DNA of 16,564 nt, taken from Acidobacteriota bacterium (GTDB taxonomy: Bacteria; Acidobacteriota; Blastocatellia; Pyrinomonadales; Pyrinomonadaceae). The notes under the pieces are model-generated. The model was given only the letters and a program-made list of their open reading frames with translations, was not told the origin of the DNA and ran no database searches. A program made the position numbers and the translations under genes. The stretch's first letter is position 1, and every line of letters starts with the position of its first letter. Location of the stretch: the NCBI GenBank assembly GCA_023415725.1, contig JAEZJR010000278.1, positions 1 to 16,564 on the forward strand. Reading direction: 5' to 3'. Of the stretch, positions 1-9,446 are shown piece by piece.

Positions 1-6
1 TTCTCG

Positions 7-41
7 AAGGATGAGGGATGAAACGTCCTTCATCCTTTTCT
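7..41 (+). terminator. Rho-independent terminator
   Basis: A 12-bp stem pairs positions 7-18 with 26-37 (outer arm AAGGATGA with TCATCCTT, one G-T wobble inside) around the loop TGAAACG, and a short T-run (36-39) follows. It presumably ends a gene lying upstream of the window. It stops only about 8 nt before the tRNA gene, so no promoter for the tRNA can fit between the two. Confidence 0.75.
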
Positions 42-48
42 AATTAAC

Positions 49-123
<75 letters not shown>

Positions 124-158
124 TTCACTTCCCGGTCATTCGCGAGCACCATTCCTTA

Positions 159-164
159 TATAAT
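159..164 (+). promoter_or_regulatory. Possible -10 element upstream of the DUF305 gene
   Basis: A perfect TATAAT lies 137 nt before the DUF305 start, but no acceptable TTGACA-like box lies 16-18 nt upstream of it. If used, it would leave a leader of about 130 nt. Within the leader, GAAGGG and GACC near 175-189 can pair with GGTC and CCTTTC near 230-240. The leader also contains the 10-bp palindrome CCTTCGAAGG (248-257). The rest of 124-300 shows no gene. Confidence 0.3.
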
Positions 165-300
165 TCAGCGACTTTGAAGGGCTATGACCGCATCTAAACG
201 GTTAGGCGGGCGACGTCGTGCGCAGCCTTTGGTCCCTTTCCTATTCCCCTTCGAAGGTCGGTTAGAGGCTGGAATAGATTTGTGTTAAGGTGGTGACGAA

Positions 301-978
301 ATGAGACTTAGTTCGATGGCGGTGCGATTGGGACTGGCTTTGAGCGCGATCTTGATCTCGTTTGCTGCCGTGCCTGCCCTGGCTCAAGATCCGGTTCCCT
401 CCGTGGTGCGGCCGGGGGCTCCTGGTCAGCCTTCCACACAGCTAGCAGCTACTACGAGAGCAAAAGTACCACCTGCGTCAGCAAAGGACGTGGACTTCAT
501 GCAGGGGATGATCATGCACCACGCTCAGGCGGTGGAGATGGTCGCCCTTATAGAGGACCGTACACAAAATAAACAGTTGCGGTTACTAGGCTCGAGGATC
601 GGCAATTCACAAACGGATGAGATGAAGTTCATGAAGCGGTGGCTTGAGATCCGCGGGATGTCGCCAGAACATAAGATTCCATTAGCCAGCGTGCACGACC
701 ATACGGCTCCGCTTCAGGCTGTACCTCACCTAATGCCCGGTATGTTATCAGCCGAACAGATGGAGGCCCTTCGTAAGGCGAGAGGCGCCGAATTTGACCG
801 GCTCTTCCTGACGGGAATGATACAACACCACGACGGAGCTCTCGCGATGGTGGCGGAGCTATTCGCGACTGCCGGGGCCGGACAGGACGCAGAGCTCTTT
901 AACTTCGCGACCGATGTGGATAGCGGCCAGCGAGCCGAGATCAAATCGATGAAAACTTTACTTGGCGAAAAACCGTAA
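301..978 (+). CDS. Exported DUF305 (ferritin-like fold) protein
   Basis: This is a 225-aa protein with a clear signal peptide (residues 1-28, hydrophobic core 11-25, ALA-Q cleavage site), so it acts outside the cytoplasm. The mature part shows the two halves of DUF305. The first holds MIMHH (His73-His74) and the second MIQHH (His176-His177). Each HH sits in a Met/His-rich helix of the kind that binds metal in this family. A member of the family, cyanobacterial CopM, binds copper, so periplasmic metal handling is a reasonable guess but is not shown here. The start has a good ribosome site, AAGGTGG at 287-293. The LVIVD-repeat gene begins 8 nt after its stop, so the two are almost certainly cotranscribed. 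Family assignment is firm; substrate is unknown. Confidence 0.9.
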   Translation: MRLSSMAVRLGLALSAILISFAAVPALAQDPVPSVVRPGAPGQPSTQLAATTRAKVPPASAKDVDFMQGMIMHHAQAVEMVALIEDRTQNKQLRLLGSRIGNSQTDEMKFMKRWLEIRGMSPEHKIPLASVHDHTAPLQAVPHLMPGMLSAEQMEALRKARGAEFDRLFLTGMIQHHDGALAMVAELFATAGAGQDAELFNFATDVDSGQRAEIKSMKTLLGEKP

Positions 979-986
979 CAAGAAAC

Positions 987-2912
<1,926 letters not shown>

Positions 2913-2934
2913 AGCGACAGTACGAACCATTCAA

Positions 2935-2995
2935 AAAAACGAAATCCGACGCCCGATAGTTCTAATGGACCGCTTGGCGTCGGGTTTCCGTTTTT
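2935..2995 (+). terminator. Rho-independent terminator of the DUF305-LVIVD unit
   Basis: The arm CCGACGCC (2946-2953) pairs perfectly with GGCGTCGG (2976-2983). The stem extends outward by pairing of the A-rich AAACGAAAT side with the GTTTCCGTTT side, and a TTTTT run closes it at 2991-2995. It starts about 22 nt after the LVIVD gene's stop codon. The A-tract on the left arm means it may also work weakly in reverse. Confidence 0.88.
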
Positions 2996-3042
2996 GATCC
3001 TCCTATTCCCTAGTAGGTCGGGGACCTGGGCAGGACATTTGT

Positions 3043-3070
3043 TTGCGTTTGGCTGAATGTGAATTATATT
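3043..3070 (+). promoter_or_regulatory. Candidate sigma-70 promoter of the sensor kinase
   Basis: TTGCGT (3043-3048) and TATATT (3065-3070) are separated by 16 nt and lie about 70 nt before the chosen kinase start, downstream of the preceding terminator. The -35 box matches only its TTG core, so the call is tentative. Nothing else is seen between 2996 and 3142. Confidence 0.35.
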
Positions 3071-3142
3071 GGAATTTCCCTGTGCTGATCTCCACAAAAT
3101 TGTTCTCGAAATGCTTGAGATCCCTTGTCGGGACAACGCACT

Positions 3143-5935
3143 ATGGCTAACCGATCAATCTCCCTCTTGCGTGGCACTGTTATCGCGGTTGCGGCTTCAA
3201 TCGCGACCTTAGGACTTTCCATGGTCGCGCGCGATTGGCTGAACATCAGTGCGACGCCGATGATATTGGGCGGATTGATCATTGCAGCCTGGTACGGGGG
3301 ACTGTGGTCTGGCCTCGCTTACTGTGTTCTGACGGACCTCGCGGTGGATTATGCATTCGGGGAACCCAGATGGGAATTGACCCCTGACCCGGTCGCACAT
3401 GTCGTTCGTCTAATAGTTCTGTTCACGGTTTCCGTCATAATTAGTTCCCTACGCAGCGCCCGTGACAAGTTGGAAATACGTGCCAATGAACAGGAAGCTG
3501 TGGCTGAATTCGGTAGATCTGCCCTAGTGGGGACGGATCTCCAGAACCTTTTGTCGGAAGCGGCCGAAATCGTTACACGCGTGCTGAATGTGAAGAGTTC
3601 GGCAATATGCCGGGTGGATCGCGAATCCGACAAAATGGTCTTCGCCGCGGCTCACGGTTGGAGCCAGGACCTGAATGGGAAAAGTCTGAACTTCCACGAA
3701 AACGGATCGCTTGCCGGGTTGATCGCCGATTCAGCGGAGCCCGTTGTTGTTAATGATATTCAAAAGAACGGCCCCTTTCGGGTTTCGGAAATCATCGAAG
3801 CAGAAAAGGTCCGGAGCATGGCGGGGGTCCGTATCGTATCCCGGGACGGCATTTACGGAGTTCTCGGAGCATTCGACACGGCGCCGAGAGAATTTTCGAA
3901 AGACGACATCAATTTCCTCCAGTCCATGTCGAACGTGATCGCTGAGGCAGTGGATCGCTTGCGGAAGGAAGAAGAAATAAACCAGCAGCGAACCTGGCTT
4001 CGGACCACCCTTACGAGCATCGGCGACGGAGTGATCGCCACAGACTCCAACGGAAAGGTGATGTTTCTGAACAAGGTTGCCCAGGTCCTGACGGGTTGGG
4101 ATGATGAATCGGCCCGGGGTCGACCGCTTCAGGAAGTCTACCGGATAATTAACGAATCCACCCGGCGAGAGGTTCCGGATCCCGTAGCCAGTGTTTTGAG
4201 GTCCGGGAAGGTCGTGGGCTTGAGCGAACCTACGATCCTGCTGGCAAAGGGCGGTCGCGAGGTCCCGATCGACGACAGCGCCGCGCCCATCACCGACGGT
4301 GACGAGATTAAGGGTGTAGTACTGGTTTTCTCAGACGTATCCGAAAGGAAACGATCTCAACACTTGATCCTGAAGCGCGCGGACGAGATCGCGGCACTGT
4401 ACAACTTCACTGACCGCTTACAAAGATCTCACCTGATCGAGGAGGTTTACGAAGCCGCGCTCGATTCTATAATGGGGGCGGTGAACCCGGACCGAGCGTC
4501 GGTACTGTTCTTCGATGAGTCGAGCGTGATGCAGTTCGTGGCTTCGAGAGGGTTGAGTGAGGGATATCTCGCCGCCGCATCGGGGCATTCCCCGTGGACG
4601 CAGGGCGAGAGGTCTGCCGTGCCGATCGGGATCGATGACGTTCGCGCAGCCGATATCGACGAAACGCTCAAAAAATCGATCATAGCTGAGGGAATCTCCG
4701 CACTTGGCTTCATCCCCTTGATCTCGAACGGCACGCTGATCGGCAAGATGATGATCTACTACAACAAGCCGCACGAATTCACCCGGTCTGAATTCGAGCT
4801 TGCAATGACCATCGCCAATCAAATCGCACCGGGTGTTGAGCGAAAGCGGGCGGAAGCACGCCTCCTGGAAAACGAAGAGCGATTGCGCCTCGCGACCCAG
4901 GCCGGGAAGGTCGGGGTATGGGACTGGGATATTCGCAAGAACCGGATCGAATGGACCGATGCGATCTATGAAATGCACGGATTAGAAAAAGGCGAATTCG
5001 ACGGTACAGTCGAGGCGTTTTCTTCGCTCGTGCACCCAACAGATCGTTCTGCTGTTCGTGCGGCTTTGGAGCGGTCCCTTTCAACAGGTGAACCGTATGA
5101 AACGGAGTTCAGAACGGTTCGGCCTGACGGTGAGATCCGATGGTTATATACAAATGCGAGAGTGTTGAGCGATCCTGATGGGCCATACCGGCTGATCGGG
5201 GCGACCTCGGACATTACCGAACGCGTCCGAGCCGAGTCGGCTCGAAGGGAGAACGAGATCATGCAGCGGCTCGTCGAGGCCCAGGAAGCGGAGCGTCAAC
5301 GGATAGCACGGGACCTGCACGACCACCTTGGGCAGAAGATGACGGGACTTAGGTTCAAAATCGAGTCGGCCTTGTCAAAAACACACGAGATTCCGGAATT
5401 ACAGGAATTACTTGACGAGATCCAGGAGTCAGCCCTTCAGATCGATCACGACATCGGTTTCCTTTCATGGGAATTGCGGCCGACGGAACTCGATACTCTC
5501 GGCCTGGACGACGCTTTGGCCAGCTTCGTCCGGGAATGGTCGGCCCAGTACGCCATAAATGCGCAGTTCCATTCAAATCTATCGGAGATCTCCCAGCATG
5601 GCAGGCTGTCGCATACGATAGAAATGAATCTGTACCGGATCGCTCAGGAAGGACTTAACAACGTGATGAAGCACGCGAACGCGTCGAACGTCAGCGTGCT
5701 GCTTCAGTACCGAAAGGACAGCCTAGTGTTGATCATCGAGGATGACGGGCAAGGGCTTTCGGACAATTTCGACATGAATGCCGGTAAGAGCAACGGCTCG
5801 TTCGGGCTTATCGGGATGCACGAACGGGCAGCATTATTAAAAGGGACGTTCGAGGTCGAGAGCCGTCCCGGAAAGGGGACGACGCTGATCACGACCGTGC
5901 CTTTATATAAGGTGTTCGCCTCAGCTGTTGCCTGA
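3143..5935 (+). CDS. Membrane multi-sensor histidine kinase (DUF4118-GAF-PAS-GAF-PAS-HisKA_3-HATPase)
   Basis: This 930-aa protein (from the ATG at 3143) autophosphorylates a His and should pass the phosphate to a response regulator. Domain order, approximate residues: three membrane helices in a KdpD-like DUF4118 module (7-103); GAF (124-272); PAS (286-404); a second GAF (414-567); a PAS_3-type PAS ending in DITER (579-697); HisKA_3 dimerisation domain with ERQRIARDLHDHLG, phospho-His H726 (codon 5318-5320); and an HATPase with N-box NNVMKHA (from N839), G1 box DDGQG (867-871) and GLIGM (888-892). This places it in the NarX/LiaS/DegS class, whose partners are usually LuxR-type regulators; none is encoded in the window. 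An in-frame TTG at 3125 would add 6 residues. I prefer the ATG, preceded by GGGA at 3130-3133. Its stop lies 4 nt from the stop of convergent korB. The signal sensed is unknown. Confidence 0.93.
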   Translation: MANRSISLLRGTVIAVAASIATLGLSMVARDWLNISATPMILGGLIIAAWYGGLWSGLAYCVLTDLAVDYAFGEPRWELTPDPVAHVVRLIVLFTVSVIISSLRSARDKLEIRANEQEAVAEFGRSALVGTDLQNLLSEAAEIVTRVLNVKSSAICRVDRESDKMVFAAAHGWSQDLNGKSLNFHENGSLAGLIADSAEPVVVNDIQKNGPFRVSEIIEAEKVRSMAGVRIVSRDGIYGVLGAFDTAPREFSKDDINFLQSMSNVIAEAVDRLRKEEEINQQRTWLRTTLTSIGDGVIATDSNGKVMFLNKVAQVLTGWDDESARGRPLQEVYRIINESTRREVPDPVASVLRSGKVVGLSEPTILLAKGGREVPIDDSAAPITDGDEIKGVVLVFSDVSERKRSQHLILKRADEIAALYNFTDRLQRSHLIEEVYEAALDSIMGAVNPDRASVLFFDESSVMQFVASRGLSEGYLAAASGHSPWTQGERSAVPIGIDDVRAADIDETLKKSIIAEGISALGFIPLISNGTLIGKMMIYYNKPHEFTRSEFELAMTIANQIAPGVERKRAEARLLENEERLRLATQAGKVGVWDWDIRKNRIEWTDAIYEMHGLEKGEFDGTVEAFSSLVHPTDRSAVRAALERSLSTGEPYETEFRTVRPDGEIRWLYTNARVLSDPDGPYRLIGATSDITERVRAESARRENEIMQRLVEAQEAERQRIARDLHDHLGQKMTGLRFKIESALSKTHEIPELQELLDEIQESALQIDHDIGFLSWELRPTELDTLGLDDALASFVREWSAQYAINAQFHSNLSEISQHGRLSHTIEMNLYRIAQEGLNNVMKHANASNVSVLLQYRKDSLVLIIEDDGQGLSDNFDMNAGKSNGSFGLIGMHERAALLKGTFEVESRPGKGTTLITTVPLYKVFASAVA

Positions 5936-5939
5936 CACC

Positions 5940-6992
5940 CTATCGGAGCGATTTGTTCAATTTCTCAAGGGCCTGACTTCCGGGGCAGAGGACCGCTTGT
6001 GGGATCGCATTGAGCGGGCGATCGGACGTTTTCAGCATATCGTGAAGGTCCGCAGAGTCCTCATTTAGGTAGAGCAGGCCTGTCAGGATCTCACCTTTTT
6101 TCTTGGCTTTCTGCATTGCGTTGATCGCCGAAAAACGGTCGAGCGGGTCCCAGTCCTTCGCAAGCTTGTGGAGGTGGATCGTCGTTCCGTCATGCATTAC
6201 CAGATCCTCGACGGTCCCCGCTTCGTAGCTCGTAAGAATTTCCCTTTCGATCGGCACAAAATCGACCATAGAGGTGGTTTCCATGTGTTCGCGAACGTAG
6301 TCGTAGGACTTGGTCGACCCCGGGTTGTTGTTGAATGTAACGCAAGGCGATATCACGTTCAGCAGGGCGAAGCCCTTATGATGCATCGCCGCCTTGAGGA
6401 GCGGGACGAGCTGCTCCTTGTCACCGGAGAAGCTTTGGGCTACAAATGTAGCTCCGAGTTCTATGGCGAGACTGGCGAGATCGATCGCTTCGAAAAGATT
6501 CACCGAACCGGATTTGCTCTTTGAACCGGCGTCGGCCGTCGCCGAATCCTGCCCTTTGGTCAACCCGTAGCAACCGTTATTCATCACGAGATACACCATG
6601 TTCAGGTTACGCCGTACCGCGTGGACAAACTGGCCCATCCCGATCGATGCGGTGTCACCGTCGCCGGAAACACCAAAGTAAATAAGATCGCGGTTCGCCA
6701 TGTTCGCGCCCGTTGCAACTGACGGCATGCGACCGTGGACAGAATTGAAGCCGTGCGAATTCGATAGAAAATACGCCGGGGACTTTGACGAACAGCCGAT
6801 ACCGGAGAGCTTCGCAACCTTATGCGGCTCGATGTTCATTTCCCAGCAAGCCTGGACGATCGCAGCGTTGATGGAGTCGTGTCCGCAGCCTGCGCAGAGG
6901 GTAGAAAGCGATCCCTCGTAATAATCGACTGTGTAGCCGAGCGCGTTCTTCGGAAGAGCCGGGTGACGGAATACTGATCTTACGTAAGTCAT
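5940..6992 (-). CDS. korB: 2-oxoacid (2-oxoglutarate):ferredoxin oxidoreductase, beta subunit
   Basis: This 350-aa thiamine-diphosphate subunit works with KorA to turn a 2-oxoacid plus CoA into acyl-CoA, CO2 and reduced ferredoxin in the cytoplasm. Visible features are the CAGCGH motif (C33, C36), GIGCSS (C67) and SPCVTFN (C217), the four expected [4Fe-4S] ligands, and the ThDP/Mg motif starting GDGDTASIG (110-118) and ending in NNGCYGLTKGQ (138-148). Length fits the family. The start codon overlaps the korA stop in an ATGA junction, with AGGA just upstream, so alpha and beta should be made in a fixed ratio. The 2-oxoglutarate assignment rests on overall resemblance to KorB; a pyruvate or branched-chain substrate cannot be excluded. 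No terminator follows before the convergent kinase gene. Confidence 0.92.
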   Translation of the reverse strand: MTYVRSVFRHPALPKNALGYTVDYYEGSLSTLCAGCGHDSINAAIVQACWEMNIEPHKVAKLSGIGCSSKSPAYFLSNSHGFNSVHGRMPSVATGANMANRDLIYFGVSGDGDTASIGMGQFVHAVRRNLNMVYLVMNNGCYGLTKGQDSATADAGSKSKSGSVNLFEAIDLASLAIELGATFVAQSFSGDKEQLVPLLKAAMHHKGFALLNVISPCVTFNNNPGSTKSYDYVREHMETTSMVDFVPIEREILTSYEAGTVEDLVMHDGTTIHLHKLAKDWDPLDRFSAINAMQKAKKKGEILTGLLYLNEDSADLHDMLKTSDRPLNAIPQAVLCPGSQALEKLNKSLR

Positions 6993-9040
6993 TGTTCCTG
7001 TATGTTCCCCTTGATCTGTCTGTAGATGTAATCAGCCGTGATCGGCATGCCGTCATAGTTCAATACGGAAACCAATTTCGCCGGGTCCGTTCCGAGTTCG
7101 ATCGTCATCAACGAGCGGAACTGGGCGTCACGGTTTTGTTCGATGACGAAGATACGGTGGTGCGATTCCACAAATTCACGAAATAAGCGGCCGAACGGGA
7201 ACGCCCGCGGACGCATCGCGTCCAGACGGATTCCCTCTTCTGCCAGCAGGTCGATCGCTTCTTCGGCCGCGTAAGTGGACGTTCCGAAAAAGATCACCCC
7301 ATCCGCATTAGTATTCGAATCCTGGTAAAAATGAGGCGAGGGGACTAACTCCGCGGCCGTTTGCCATTTTCTAGCTAACCGGTCAACGTTCCGCCGGTAG
7401 GCGTCGCCGTCTTCTGTATAAGCGGCGTATTCGTCGCGGGAAGAACCACGGGTAACAAATGCACCGCGTGTCGAGTGGGTACCCGGTATGGTTCTGTAGG
7501 GGATTCCGTCGCCGTCGATGTCGAGGTAGCGGCCGTACTTTCCTTCGAACTGTTCTATTTCCGCCCCGCCCGCTTCGTGACGTCCCTCTTCGGGATGATC
7601 GAAAGTTTCGATATCGTTAATGCCCTCGACGGCCCCTATGTTCCCGACCGTAGGAGGAGGCGTGCCCGGTTGCCCGTTGCCGCTGGATCCGCTACTGCCA
7701 TTTGTCGCCGCGACCAGTTTGTAGATACGGTCGAGTTGAGCGGTAGTAAGCACCTTCCCGCGGTCGTATCGACGGTTGTCGTCCCACTGCAATGGATCGG
7801 TGACGTGGTCGTTCATTCCGAGGTCCAGATCCGTCATAACGATCACCGGCGTCTGCAACCTCTCCGTCAGGTCGAAAGCCTGCGCAGTCATTTCAAAACA
7901 TTCCTTCGGCGAAGCCGGCAGAAGCAGCGGATGCTTAGTGTCTCCGTGCGAAGCGTAGGCAGCGAGCAGAAGGTCCGATTGCTGGGTCCTCGTAGGCATG
8001 CCGGTTGATGGACCGGTGCGCTGGACATCGATGAGAACGGTCGGAACCTCCGCAAAATAGCCGAGACCGAGGAACTCGTTCATTAGAGATACCCCTGGGC
8101 CGCTGGTGGCGGTGAACGCACGAGCTCCGTTCCACATTGCACCCATCACCATGCCGATCGCAGCGAGTTCGTCCTCAGCCTGCACGATCGCGTAATTGTT
8201 TTTACTCGAGTCGGCATCGACGCGGTATTTCGCACAATATTTCGCGAACGCGTCTACGACCGATGTCGAGGGCGTTATCGGATACCACGCCGCGATGGTG
8301 GCCCCGGCAAAAATAGCCCCCAAGGCACAGGCGGAGTTGCCGCCATAGAGTATCTTGTCGCCCAGCAAGTCCCGGCGTTCTACGCGGAGATCGAACGGAA
8401 AGTCGAAATTCTCCTTGACGAAATTCACGCCGAGGTTAAGCGCCTTGATGTTCGGCTCGATCAGCTTTTCCTTACCCTTGAACTGCTGACCAATAAGCGT
8501 TTCGAGCACGGAAAACTCTATATCGAAGAGGGTTGCGAGGGCTCCGATGTAAACGATGTTTTTAAACAATTGACGCTGGCGAGCGTCGGTGTACTCCGCA
8601 TTGCAGAGCGCCGTCATTGGAATACCGAGGTGGGTAATGTCCTCCCGGTTAAGGTTCGGGGCGAGCGGCTTTGTGTTGTCGTATACGAAATAGCCGCCCG
8701 GTTTGACGTCCGCGTAGTCTTTCTTCATCGACTGCGGATTGACGGCGACCATTAGGTCGACGCCTTCGCGACGGCCCAAGTATCCTTTCTCGCTTACGCG
8801 CACCTCGTACCAGGTGGGCAGGCCCTGGATGTTCGATGGGAAAATATTCTTCGGCGTCACGGGAACGCCCATGCGAAAGACCGCTTTGGTAAAAAGCGCG
8901 TTCGCGGACGCCGACCCTGTGCCATTCACGTTGGCAAAGCGAACAACGAAGTCGTTAATTTTAGGAGCTTGGTTCATTGAATGATCGTTACTTCGATTAT
9001 GAGGCCCGGATTGATCGTCGATCGGCTTAGGGTCGATCAT
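6989..9040 (-). CDS. korA: 2-oxoacid (2-oxoglutarate):ferredoxin oxidoreductase, fused gamma-alpha subunit
   Basis: This 683-aa partner of KorB is a fusion of the gamma domain (about residues 28-215, beginning FANVNGTGSASANALFTKA) with the alpha pyrimidine-binding domain (about 230-445, with YPITPSTS, QAEDELAAIG and SGPGVSLM). The C-terminal part starts with DIDGDGIPYRTIPGT (507-521) and ends with a transketolase-C-like region (FVIEQNRDAQ). Between residues about 447 and 499 lies an unusual Gly/Ser/Pro-rich then acidic stretch (codons about 7544-7702) that I do not recall from typical KorA proteins. The chosen ATG overlaps the stop of the DUF2200 gene (ATGA). The first 21 residues are polar and look dispensable; Met22 (8977) is an alternative start but has no ribosome site close by. 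The stop overlaps the korB start by 4 nt. Confidence 0.92.
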   Translation of the reverse strand: MIDPKPIDDQSGPHNRSNDHSMNQAPKINDFVVRFANVNGTGSASANALFTKAVFRMGVPVTPKNIFPSNIQGLPTWYEVRVSEKGYLGRREGVDLMVAVNPQSMKKDYADVKPGGYFVYDNTKPLAPNLNREDITHLGIPMTALCNAEYTDARQRQLFKNIVYIGALATLFDIEFSVLETLIGQQFKGKEKLIEPNIKALNLGVNFVKENFDFPFDLRVERRDLLGDKILYGGNSACALGAIFAGATIAAWYPITPSTSVVDAFAKYCAKYRVDADSSKNNYAIVQAEDELAAIGMVMGAMWNGARAFTATSGPGVSLMNEFLGLGYFAEVPTVLIDVQRTGPSTGMPTRTQQSDLLLAAYASHGDTKHPLLLPASPKECFEMTAQAFDLTERLQTPVIVMTDLDLGMNDHVTDPLQWDDNRRYDRGKVLTTAQLDRIYKLVAATNGSSGSSGNGQPGTPPPTVGNIGAVEGINDIETFDHPEEGRHEAGGAEIEQFEGKYGRYLDIDGDGIPYRTIPGTHSTRGAFVTRGSSRDEYAAYTEDGDAYRRNVDRLARKWQTAAELVPSPHFYQDSNTNADGVIFFGTSTYAAEEAIDLLAEEGIRLDAMRPRAFPFGRLFREFVESHHRIFVIEQNRDAQFRSLMTIELGTDPAKLVSVLNYDGMPITADYIYRQIKGNIQEQ

Positions 9041-9393
9041 TCCTGCATTCGCAAGATCTTTTCCATCTTCTTGCCCTTAGCAAGTTCGTCTATCAACTTG
9101 TCCATGTACCGGATCTTTTGCATCAACGGGTCATCGATGTCTTCGACGCGAATTCCGCAAACGACACCTTTGATTAGCGAGGCATTGGGATTAATATTCG
9201 GGGCACTGTCGAAGAAAGTTCGGAGGTCGACCTTTTCACGAATGACCTCCTCAAGGCCCTCCTGGCTATATCCCGTAAGCCAACAAATGACCTGGTCGAG
9301 TTCTTCCTTCGTGCGGCCTTTGGTTTCGGCTTTTTTGACGTAATGCGGATAAACACCAGCGAAAGTCAGTGCAAAAACTCTATCTGGTTTCAT
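9037..9393 (-). CDS. DUF2200 family protein
   Basis: This small soluble protein of 118 aa matches the DUF2200 family along its whole length: an N-terminal VFALTFAGVYPHYVKKAE (5-22), the core VICWLTGYSQEGLEE (35-49), then LIKGVVCGIRVEDIDDPLM (72-90) and DKLIDELAKGKKMEKIL (98-114). Length is normal for the family. No signal peptide or membrane segment is seen, and no metal-site motif is obvious. The ribosome site GAGGG lies 7 nt before the ATG. Its stop overlaps the korA start (ATGA), so translation of the two is probably coupled. DUF2200 has no established biochemical role that I know of; its place inside a Kor operon is the main clue. Family call is confident, function unknown. Confidence 0.9.
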   Translation of the reverse strand: MKPDRVFALTFAGVYPHYVKKAETKGRTKEELDQVICWLTGYSQEGLEEVIREKVDLRTFFDSAPNINPNASLIKGVVCGIRVEDIDDPLMQKIRYMDKLIDELAKGKKMEKILRMQE

Positions 9394-9446
9394 TACATAG
9401 CCCTCGTATTTTGAAACACATTGCGAATATTTGCGTTATGCCGTCC

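Noticed and set aside
248..257. CCTTCGAAGG palindrome upstream of the DUF305 gene as an operator
   Set aside because: A 10-bp palindrome is short, matches no operator I recognise, and its distance to any firm promoter is unknown.
3125..3142. TTG start six codons upstream for the sensor kinase
   Set aside because: The ATG at 3143 has a better placed purine-rich site and avoids a rare start codon; the extra six residues are not hydrophobic or otherwise meaningful.
4418..4978. 186-codon minus-strand open frame inside the sensor kinase
   Set aside because: It lies opposite the second GAF and PAS coding regions, shows no family resemblance, and is explained as a shadow frame.
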